The translations under genes and the position numbers were made by a program. Shown piece by piece: positions 36,123 to 44,723 of a stretch of DNA of 64,000 nt. Location of the stretch: the NCBI GenBank assembly GCA_005765155.1, contig VCCP01000001.1:5270001-5334000 (forward strand). Direction: 5' to 3'. Positions within the stretch are counted from its first letter, which is position 1. The number at the start of each line of letters is the position of its first letter. This stretch comes from Zelopaecilomyces penicillatus (taxonomy: Eukaryota; Ascomycota; Sordariomycetes; Hypocreales; Pseudodiploosporaceae). Under the pieces are notes generated by a model. That model had not been told where the DNA came from. It was given only the letters and a program-made list of their open reading frames with translations, and did not search any database.

Positions 36123-36552
36123 TATCACGACCCAACAACATGGTCATACAATAGGCCGGTCACATAACCTAAGGAAGGTACATACCATGAAGGAAAGGGG
36201 ACCAGTCATAATGGATCAGTGGGATCACCATGAGAATGATGGTGAGCCAGGTGAGCCAGCAACTTGGATCACCCAGATCACCACTTACACAGCAAGTGAT
36301 CCAAGTGATCCACAATATATATATACACCCTCAATTTTCATTCTTTAGATATAGCTTAGATAGTTATCAACACACTTTCAACTTCATCGTATTATTCACT
36401 ACCGCTCACTACACTAATACTTAACCCCTGGTTACGATACTCTATATCCATCACCAACATGATAGACCATATTGCTCAGAACACCCCAACTCATCTACCA
36501 ACATAAACCCCTTTCGTTAGGTTTATCCCTTGGGAATTCACTAAACATCACA
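36123..36552 (+). repeat. Gypsy B 3' LTR
   Basis: 430 bp, less mutated than 28968-29397. It contains GGATCAC/GTGATCC motifs at about 36272-36312 before an ATATATATA box and ends ATCACA followed by TATAG. Confidence 0.92.
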
Positions 36553-36557
36553 TATAG

Positions 36558-37118
36558 CAGTATAAAAGAAAAATAAGCTTCTAAAAATAAGCTTATAGCT
36601 GTATAACAGTGTTATAACAGCTGAAAGTGCCGGTTATAGCAGTGCTATATATAGCTGGGTCTTAGTAAGAGCCCTAGAACTAGCCAATTGGCTAGAGGGG
36701 TGCCAGGCGTAAGGGTTGCCTATCATATACTAGCTATAGTCGGGTTATAGCATAGCTGGCACAGCGTCTTTGCTTAGTCAGCTGACTTCTATAGTCTTAT
36801 ATAGGCCTTTTGCAAAGTTAACTAGCAATTCGAGTGTTTAACCGTATTTAGCATAGTCAGTAAAGCCATGACCCGTAATTCCGTAAGTCTGAATTAGTAA
36901 TCTATAAATCCGAAAGTGGGTCATGCCGTAAGCTGTAGGTCCGATGTTCAACTCTTGTGTGTGCAGTGTTTTTCGTGACTTCTGATTGATAGGAAATATG
37001 GGTCCGACTAGTCAGAGGAGGGGCGAAAAATCTGATGTGTAAAGAGGTTGAATACAGCAGGAAAAAGAATCTTCTTTTTACAGTCTGGAACAACTATTCT
37101 TCCAGGCTCATAACCTAT
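36558..37118 (-). other. Copia 5' leader between primer-binding site and Gypsy B insertion
   Basis: This is the non-coding leader of the Copia element. The half next to the 5' LTR (36850-37118) has retained CpG-containing, near-normal composition, unlike the rest of the island. No domain is recognised in its short frames. Confidence 0.6.
37105..37115 (-). promoter_or_regulatory. Copia primer-binding site (initiator tRNA-Met anticodon arm)
   Basis: On the minus strand GGTTATGAGCC starts three bases after the 5' LTR. It is complementary to the anticodon arm of eukaryotic initiator tRNA-Met (GGCUCAUAACC), the internal half-tRNA primer used by Drosophila copia and other hemiviruses. It fixes element orientation independently of the coding frames. 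Confidence 0.75.
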
Positions 37119-37590
37119 TGCAATTTGCAGTATAAAGTTATAACTAAAGCTAGTAGCGATAGCAGTGGAAGAAAGGCAGCGAATAGTTATCCAGAGTAAA
37201 GTCTATAGAAAAGAAGAAAGAAGTGATTGAATTGCCGATAGAGAAAGAAAGCAGGATTCAGCTAGGAATCCAGCTATCTTATATATCTAAATAATACTAG
37301 GATTATTTGGAATTATTTAAGAATTCCAAATAATATTTCTTTAGATTTCTAAGCATTCCAAATAATAAGAAAGGGAGGGGTATAAGGGATAAGCCCTTAT
37401 TTTACTAGTCTAGCCTGATATAGCAGGTCAGGCTGCATGGGCTTTTTAGGTCTTATAGCAGGTCAGGCTGCTACCTTATAGCAGGTCTGGCTGCTAGGGC
37501 TATAGCAGGTTTAGCTGCTAAGCTATAGTAGGTCTAGCTACTAATCTTATAACAGGTCAGGCTGTTATATAAAACCCGCCTATTTTAACA
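37119..37590 (-). repeat. Copia 5' LTR (right)
   Basis: 472 bp, less mutated than 16182-16653. The final 53 bases are repeated again at 38471-38523. Confidence 0.9.
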
Positions 37591-38523
37591 ATAATACTTA
37601 GGAGTAATAGGGTATACTATAACTATTAAATTCATTAAGAAGATAGATAATATATTCCTTATTAAAAGGCCTATATTATATATTAAATACTCTGATAATT
37701 ATATTAGTCTCTATTTTAGTAGAATGATTATAGAAGGGACCCTTTAATATATTAGGGAGATAATAAAAGCTTCCTTTAATAGGCTAGTAACTCAAGCTAT
37801 TTAATCTAGTAGATCTAAATACTATATTATATAAGTATAATTAGTAATATCTCTATTTATAGATTAAGTAATAGAGTTGAATACTTTAGGGATATTAAGG
37901 GAGTTAAAGGGATTAAATATTAAAGGAATACTTGATTAAGGATAAATAAGGGAGAAGAAGTAAAGTATATATATATAGGCATTTAAAGATTATATTTAAA
38001 TACTATTACTTGATTGGTTATAAATATTGCCTGACTTGATAATAGGGTTATCTTTAATATTCGCTGGGAGGGTTTTGATAGCTAGATTGAATATATTCTC
38101 TTATTAATTGACTAAGCTATAGCTATATAAGCTGCACTTAGAGGGATTAAACTATATAAGTAGATAGATTATACCCAGGCCATTTAAATAACCAGATATT
38201 ATTGAATTTAAGTTTTTTTTTTTCTCTTTTATCTAAGAATTTTCTAATATATTTAAAAGACTAGCTATTAAAAAGCTATCTTCTTTATCTAATCAGTTAT
38301 AAGATAATTAATTGATCCCTCAAGTTCAATTCATTATATCGCCGCTTTATAGCTTTTCTTGCCTATTTAATCCTTGCAGACTATACTGGCTATACAACTA
38401 CCCTAAAATCACCCTGCAGTTCTATGGGTGGTGTTGGTGTTATTGTATGTGTTGTTTTCCCCCTATCAAACTACTAGTCTTATAACAGGTCAGGCTGTTA
38501 TATAAAACCCACTTATTTTAACA
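37591..38523. other. Unassigned AT-rich segment ending in a second copy of the Copia LTR terminus
   Basis: Between the Copia LTR end and the point where the pogo transposase resumes lie about 880 bases that match neither pogo nor Copia nor Gypsy as far as I can see, followed by a copy of the last 53 bases of the LTR (38471-38523). RIP-type composition with many stops in all frames; no domain recognised. It may be a rearranged second insertion or a recombination product. Confidence 0.6.
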
Positions 38524-39580
38524 AATCTTATACTTAGAAACTTATAGAAAAAGCTAGCTTTAAAAAAACAATCAGGAATATATTATTAGATTATAATAAT
38601 TAAGTATATCTTAGTTATAAATAAGGTATTAAGCCTATTTATTATTTTTAAGGGATAGAGTATTTAATAATAATAATTTCCTAATAACTTAGAATTCTTT
38701 ATTAAATAGTATTTTTATATATCTTTAAAGGGTTAGATTTCTAATAAAATTATATTATAATAGCTTAAAGATATCTTTATCCCTAAGATAAAGCTATAAA
38801 TAAAATAAAAAGAGATTTCTTATTATTAATAGCTATAAAAGTTATATAATAAAAGATTTTATATTTAAATATTATTAAAATAATATTTATTTATTATTCC
38901 TTTCTTTATATTTCTTTTATATTCTTTAATTACTAGATATATTGGTTTTTTTATCTATTAAAATAGCTTATTAATACTATATAAATAATCTATTTAATAG
39001 CTTTGATTCCTTGCCTTTTAATAAGATTAGCTTTCTTAAATATTATTATATAGCTAGAAAAGAAGCTTTAATAAATAGAAATATTAAAGCTGATTAGCTA
39101 GGCTTAGGGCTTTAGCTTATAAATATTATAAAGCCCTTAATAAACTGCCTTATCCTCTAAGGACTTAAAGAAGAATAATAATACCTTTAAATATTAATAA
39201 TACTAATTCTAGATAAAAAGGAATCTTTGCTTATCCTTTTCTATACTTTATAATACTTATAAGAAATTTATAGTATTTATAAAAGCATTAAAATCAATAA
39301 TCTAATAGTATATCTTCTTTTTTATAAGATTAGCAAGGATCTAGATAGGCAGAACACGAATTTAATAGCTATATAAGCTAAAATAATAAAATTAAAGTAT
39401 TAAATTAATCGACTATAGCCAAGGAAGCGATAAAAAGTGATAGAGAATTTAAACAATCAATTTATTCGGATAAGGCAGATTATAGAGATAAGAGAACAGC
39501 TTGCTATATAACTAAAAGCTTCTAGAGTATCAGAAACGATTATAGCTTATAAATTTAAGGAGCTTTGTAATGAGTGGTCA
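38524..39580 (+). pseudogene. pogo transposase, C-terminal part
   Basis: The frame continues from 16181 after the CTTAT target: NNLIL, KKLALKKT, then (after RIP correction by eye, only as comparison) the DDE core. The second acid motif reads IINSYKS where the family has an Asp, and the QPLD region is degenerate. Then come YYIARKEALINRNIKAD-LGLGL and a C-terminal basic coiled region (KISKDLDRQN, RPRKR-like). These are typical of Fot1/Pot2-type pogo transposases. It cannot be functional: many TAA/TAG stops and the second catalytic Asp is lost. Confidence 0.75.
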
Positions 39581-39683
39581 CTGGCCTAGCTAGAAAATAC
39601 TAGAAATAGCTATATTGGTGTTATTGTTGTGTGTTTTTTTGTACCTTTGTATAGAGCGTTGTGGTATTGTGAGGTATTTTTTC

Positions 39684-39726
39684 GTGGTTGCACGTGGGGT
39701 GTGGTTGCATATAGGGTGCTTTGACT
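39684..39726 (+). repeat. Right terminal inverted repeat of the pogo element
   Basis: Reverse complement of 15518-15560 with one difference; followed by TA at 39727-39728. Normal base composition resumes immediately after. Confidence 0.9.
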
Positions 39727-39728
39727 TA

Positions 39729-40391
39729 ATTGGTGGCTGTCCCAGTACTCCCAAAAAACGAAGGACGGTACTCCGTACGAAGGAACCATCGGCGTCTTTT
39801 CGTTGGGCAAATGCACCCTGGTCGTAGCGTGATCCTTCGATTGCGCCAAGAGTGCCGAGCAAGGTTCCAACAGCGAGTTCTCTGCAGCCATGCAAGGCAC
39901 TGGCGGGTATGGGAGCCGTTGGGGGAAGCCAACTGTGGAAGTTGGCACTTTTCTTGATGCTACTATGTATGGCACGCAGCCGGGGTGAGGTTGAATGCGC
40001 GAGTCGTCCAAAGGGCAAGAGCGAATGAAATGGATATGCCACAGTGGAGGTCAAGGGAGGCCCAGTTTTGCACTCGTTTCTTCCAGGCCGTGCTATTGGC
40101 CAAGGCTTGGGGGCCCAATTGCACCACTGACTAGAATTAGGACCTATCACAAGCCGTATCTGCCACTGCGAACCTCAGCACAGTACCTACACAACCGGTG
40201 GAAGACAGCATTTGTACTTTCGTACTCTATTCATGTAACTGCAACTCTCAACCACTGGATAACGTCTGCCGCTAAACCAGAAATGGCAAGAGGGGCAGTT
40301 CACGTCACCTCTCTGAGCGCCGGTTCGCGGCGTCAGAGGGGCATCTGAGGATGATTATTTTTTTTCTCCTCCCTTCAGAAGCTCTTTGACA
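39729..40391. other. Intergenic region between transposon island and MTD1
   Basis: Normal GC content. Long frames on both strands (for example a 186-codon minus frame that runs into the pogo repeat) have no family resemblance and are taken as chance. It should contain the MTD1 promoter. Confidence 0.45.
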
Positions 40392-40632
40392 ATGCTTCGT
40401 ATTAGTCGGCCATCTTTTCGACGTATTTTTCATCGCCTGGCTACTGATTCGCACCTCTTCCACTCATCAAGCTCTCAAAGCCTCCTATTGCAGTCATCCA
40501 TTGGTTCCGAATCAACCAGCTTGTGCCGAGGACGACCAGTCATCCAGACTCCCCTTCGATTCAATCACGCCAAACCTACGGTCCCGATAACAGCGGGGCT
40601 AGCCATCACGCCTCGCGATTTTTCCCGCTTCC
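40392..40632 (+). other. Upstream ORF or alternative presequence of MTD1
   Basis: An ATG at 40392 opens a frame rich in Arg, Ser and Leu and poor in acidic residues (MLRISRPSFRRIFHRLATDS at the start), as in mitochondrial presequences. Two GT donors overlap at its end: GTGTGA at 40633 would join in frame to MTD1 through the acceptor at 40696, while the stronger GTGAGT at 40635 would not. With the stronger donor this is a 5' leader carrying an upstream ORF. Confidence 0.4.
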
Positions 40633-40716
40633 GTGTGAGTCTTCTTCCCGAAACCCCGTGGGTTGGCGGCTTCAATCACAATCAATACTGACTTAGGCGC
40701 CCAACAACAGTCTACA

Positions 40717-41848
40717 ATGGCTTCCCAAGATCCTCCCAAGACCTGCAAGGTCATTACCTCCGAAACTATTGCAAAGAACCTGCTCGCAGAGGTCAAAGAA
40801 AACTTGGCCAAAGTTCAGGGGTCTGGCAGCGCTGAGCCTACTCTCGCTGCCTTCCTGGCCAACGATGACCCGGCTGCTGTCAAGTATGCCAAGTGGTCCA
40901 AGAGGACCTGCGAGGAAAAGTGAGAGCCATAGCCTTGAGCCGGCGTCCCTCCCCCCCTTATACCTCCGGGGGCTGGATGGCACCAGGGTTCATGGTACTG
41001 ACCGACACTTTATAGTTGTTTCAACTTTGACCTTAGAGTCGTGGAAAAGGAGCTTCTCGAGGAGGAGCTCATGAAGGCCAATGACGACGAGAAAGTCGAC
41101 GGTGTCATCGTCTACTATCCAATTTTCCCGAAGAACCCATCGCACGATAAATACGTCCAGGAGACCCTTGACCTCTCCAAGGATGTGGAAGGCCTGTGTC
41201 ACAAGCACCTCCACAATATGTATCACAACATTCGCTTCCTCGATGCCCCCGAGAACCAGAAAAAGTCGATTCTGCCTTGTACCCCTCTAGCTGTGGTCAA
41301 GATTCTCGAGTATTTGCAAATCTACAACCCCATCCTGGCCCATGGAAATCGATTATATGGCAAGACGATTACTGTCATCAACCGCTCCGAAGTCAACGGC
41401 CGCCCACTCGCAGCGTTGTTGGCCAACGATGGTGCCACCGTCTACTCCGTCGATATCACCGGGGTGCAGCTCTTCACCCGGGGACAAGGAATCAAGAAGT
41501 CGCGCCATCTGGTTGAGGATAAGGAGGATTGGGGTTTGAAGGATTGCTTGCCTTTGAGCGATGTCGTTATCGGAGGTGTGCCAGTTGAGTCCTTCAAAGT
41601 CCCAACGGAGCTCATTCGGGAGGGAGCCGTATGCATCAACTTTTCATCCTATAAAAACTTTGATGGTCCGGCCATCAAGGAAAAGGCTTCGATATACGTT
41701 CCCTCTGTTGGGAAGGTAACCATTGCTGTTCTTTTGAGAAATCTCGTGGTATGTTCATTCTGAGCGTGTCTGCCACCATAAGCTGAACCACGTAAACTAA
41801 CCTGAACAGCGCTTGATTGAGAACCAACGAACAAAGGACAAGATTTAG
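40717..41848 (+). CDS. MTD1: NAD-dependent methylenetetrahydrofolate dehydrogenase
   Basis: Exons 40717-40919, 41016-41748 and 41810-41848 give about 324 residues, matching yeast Mtd1 (320). Introns are GT-AG (GTGAGA, GTATGT) and restore TCEENCFNFDLRVV and RNLVRLIENQRTKDKI. Visible family blocks are AAFLANDDPAAVKYAKWSKRTCE near the N-terminus (substrate site region), GVIVYYPIFP, the Rossmann segment ITVINRSEVNGRPLAALLAN, VVIGGVPVESFKVP and VPSVGKVTIAVLLRNL. The enzyme oxidises 5,10-methylene-THF to methenyl-THF with NAD in the cytosol, feeding formyl units to purine synthesis (known for Mtd1). The start at MASQDPPKTC is chosen by homology; an upstream in-frame presequence is possible. Confidence 0.93.
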
Positions 41849-44723
41849 GCCCGAACCGAGGTTTTTGCGGATGACGAAGGGGCATCCATGTTAGCGTACA
41901 AGAGGCACGCACAATCACCGTATTACCCTATAAAGAAGCAGCGCTGGGTTTGTTCAAACACATTCAAAATATCACAAAAAATCGCGATACCTCGGGTATT
42001 TGCTTTTCTTTCCTTTATTATTATGGGGTCATTTAGGGAGCTGTTTTCATCGGGTTCAGGTAGTACGGTTTAGGGACCATCGCCAACGAATGAGCGATAC
42101 AAGTAGGAGAGGACAAGATGGCATTTTGGCTTAACAAAAGTAGACCACAGAAACCGGGCCAAGCAAGGCAGATAGAGAAAAAGGTCTAGAGATTACATTG
42201 CCTAAACTAGTATTACACACATCAAACGGGGGCTCGTTTTGCAAACCGGCCCTTCACGATGATGGGCGGCTTACCTGTGTGCCAGACGTGACAGACTTTG
42301 TATATCCATAATCTATCAGTTGCCCAGATAGGCGAGACAAGCCGCCCTGTGGGAAAATCAACTTGATGGCCGATCGCTGACCCACTCTCTGTCACGCCTC
42401 AGAAAAGGGGGGGGGGGGCAAACTCCACTGATGTGCGTGCCGTTTATTACCTGTAACCTTTGTTTTGTTTTGTTTTCTCTCGGGTACCTTTGTAGTTTTG
42501 GGGATAGGTCATCATCCGATCTCTTCGAGAAGCACGATCGGCCTATTGGGTTGATAGGTATAGATTAAAGGTGTGAGTTTGGTACAGCATCGACTCTGTG
42601 GTGATACCGATCCATATGGAGATGGTGACATCTATCTGGAGACCGCCAGTTGATGCTTGCTTTTTTTGCGCATTCGTGGCTCAGGAAATCCACAGAGTGC
42701 ATGGAGCACGATCGCCAACCCTTGCTACGTCGTTCAGCGATGCATCAACTTTTTCAGCCCAGTGAGCGCCTCCAATTGCTGTCAGTGGGGCCCATACAAA
42801 ATGACATGTTTAGCAGTAATAATGGCTACATCAATACGTCAATACCCTAGGCAATATATATATACTGCATTGTTCACGATTATCGTGCGATTGGGCTCAA
42901 TCCATTCAATCAGCGCCTTTGGACAACAACCCTTCAAAGCGTTGGCTTATGCCTAGCAATCGTCTTGAGGATAAAGCGGCCAATGCGCTGGACGGGTTTT
43001 TGTCTCGGACAGGCAGAAAGCCCTTTGATGCATGTCTAGCACGCGCTGGAACCTCGACGATGGGGATGGATGGGCACAGCGTCCGTCCATTGTGTGCTAG
43101 TGAAACGGGGGCATGGCTTGACAATGACGGTGCAATTTCAAGCACTTTGCCCCAACATCTGTAGTTGGACGCCATCCATGTTTCTTCACGCGCCTGATAA
43201 CCGGGTATGACCTACTACCGGTATTATAGGTAATGAAGGTAACTGTTGATAGGGCCACATTGAAACGGATATGGAGGGGGAAAATATTGGCAACATGGCA
43301 TCTCATAGAGCTCACGCAGCAATGACTGTGTACCTTGGTAGGTATTACTCGCGAAACAAGAGGTCTCGATTCATCCCCTCTCTTCTGCTGGCCCGCCCTG
43401 CAGAACATGGCTTCTGCAAGGTGTCGCGCTGCCCTCGGTTGCAAGGTCTCGTCGTTGTCCTTTTGCCTAACTGCCCCTACATATGTACACAATACACAAT
43501 CAAAACACGGCCCCTCTCCCGACTCGAGGCTTCCTGTCAAAAGGGTCATCGGACGGCACCGCTGCTTCTTGGGCCTTCTGCTTTTGCCCATTGCGCCGCT
43601 GAGACCCATTGCCGTGATTGGCCCTCCTAGTGCAGTTGGCTAGCTTCCTAGGTACCTAGCAATTAGCTTCCTTGCTCGGCACCACCGCTAGTAATAATAC
43701 AGCACCTCCACACCTCCACAAGCCCATTTTCATGGATTGGATCCATCAGCCATCATCATCCCACCCACCCTCCAATGTGCTGCAGAGACACCAAAGACGC
43801 GCCCTAATTAACCATTAACGCTCACTAATAACGTCTGGTTGCTCTGCTGCTCACGACCGCTGTAACACCACGCGCCCGTTTGTCACCCTGGCAGTTGAGC
43901 CTGCCTATCTAGGTAGTCTTGGGTTGTACAGTTAATTACGTTTACCACCTACCGCTGCAGTCTGGTAATACAGGCTCAACTATTTTTTTTTAATGAACAG
44001 CCTGGACCCTCAACCCCCCCCCCCCCCCCCCCCCCCCAACATCTTTCCGTCGCCTTCTTTCTTCTCTCGACGTCGAATGCGACTCGGCCCTTGGGATTCT
44101 GACGCCATCTGACGCTCGGCGCGCATCTCCCCTGTGGCAAAGCTGCTTTCTCGTCGTTTGAAAGCTTTGTGCAGGCTTTGCCTTTGATCCTCACGCCGAC
44201 GATTGCGCTGCAAACACGCAGACACACAGACATACAAGGACAAGGCCTTCATTCACTGTCTCTCTCAACAAAGAACAAAGGGCCTTCTCTCAAATCGACA
44301 ATATTTTACGCCAACAGACACTCGTTTCGATTGCGCACCTCCATTCGCTCGCATTATATCTGCCTCTAGCCGTTCTCTTACTCGATCGATCGATTTATTT
44401 CCCACGTTGCTTTTTGTGTCAGGCTTGTCTTGCGCATTACGGCCAGCTGCAGCATACATACGGATACAGTACACACACTTTTGGCCTTGTCTCGCGCCGT
44501 GTTTGGTGGTTGGGACGGCTGGCTCGCTTTCGGAACTGCAGAATTTCAGCTAGATTTCTCGACGACATAGCTTGACCGACCGCTGCCTAGGGCTACCGAG
44601 ATTACTGCTTTCACTCGACACCCAAGAAGGCCCCGAATTGTAACTCTCTTCTGGCACTCCTCTACGAACATCGAACTCACGAGCCTCTTGGCGTTTGTTG
44701 CCGAACTCGGCCTGTTTTGAGAA
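41849..44723. other. Gene-free region, 2.9 kb
   Basis: 3' UTR of MTD1 followed by the promoter and probably a long CT-rich leader of the gene at 44724. It contains a G run near 42407 and a 24-base C run at 44014. Frames on both strands (for example minus 43097-43609) show no family features. No tRNA or rRNA seen. Confidence 0.45.
44014..44037. repeat. Homopolymer C tract (24 bases)
   Basis: Uninterrupted C run about 0.7 kb before the start codon of the 869-residue protein gene. The minus strand would be a G run able to form quadruplexes. Confidence 0.9.

Larger units (their letters stand above)
28968..36552 (+). mobile_element. Gypsy B: related Ty3/Gypsy chromovirus, heavily RIP-mutated
   Basis: 7,585 bp with 430-bp LTRs and the 5-bp duplication TATAG (28963-28967 and 36553-36557). 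Gene order and most of pol correspond base-for-base to Gypsy A, but the LTRs and the first part of gag differ, so it is a sister subfamily. Substitutions are both C-to-T and G-to-A, with TAA and TAG stops throughout. It is inserted about 30 bases upstream of the Copia gag start codon. Confidence 0.92.
16182..37590 (-). mobile_element. Ty1/Copia LTR retrotransposon, RIP-degraded, hosting two Gypsy elements
   Basis: Two 472-bp LTRs (16182-16653 and 37119-37590) bracket a minus-strand gag-pol in the Copia order: gag, protease, integrase, reverse transcriptase, RNase H. Removing the two Gypsy insertions leaves about 6.3 kb. A primer-binding site to initiator tRNA-Met lies next to the right (5') LTR and a purine tract next to the left (3') LTR. 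It interrupts the pogo transposase. Target duplication: AATCTTAT occurs just left of the element (16174-16181) and again at 38524-38531; the right-hand side is complicated by an extra 0.93-kb segment. Confidence 0.85.
15518..39726 (+). mobile_element. pogo/Fot1-type DNA transposon, RIP-degraded and split by nested retrotransposons
   Basis: Near-identical 43-bp terminal inverted repeats (15518-15560 and 39684-39726) are flanked by TA dinucleotides (15516-15517 and 39727-39728), the target duplication of Tc1/mariner/pogo elements. Without the nested insertions the element is about 1.9 kb, normal for Fot1-like transposons. Between the repeats are the two halves of a RIP-mutated transposase: helix-turn-helix and start of the DDE domain on the left, the rest on the right. 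The AT-rich island of the window begins and ends exactly at these repeats, so all other elements in it landed inside this one. Confidence 0.85.

Noticed and set aside
16177..37595. Alternative Copia ends with target duplication ATAAT (16172-16176 and 37591-37595)
   Set aside because: The pogo transposase frame resumes at 38524 with the CTTAT target, and LTR ends at 16182/37590 fit TG..CA after RIP; ATAAT is probably coincidence in AT-rich DNA.
39590..40150. 186-codon minus-strand frame
   Set aside because: Runs from flanking DNA through the pogo inverted repeat into the degraded element, so it cannot be an ancestral gene; no domain.
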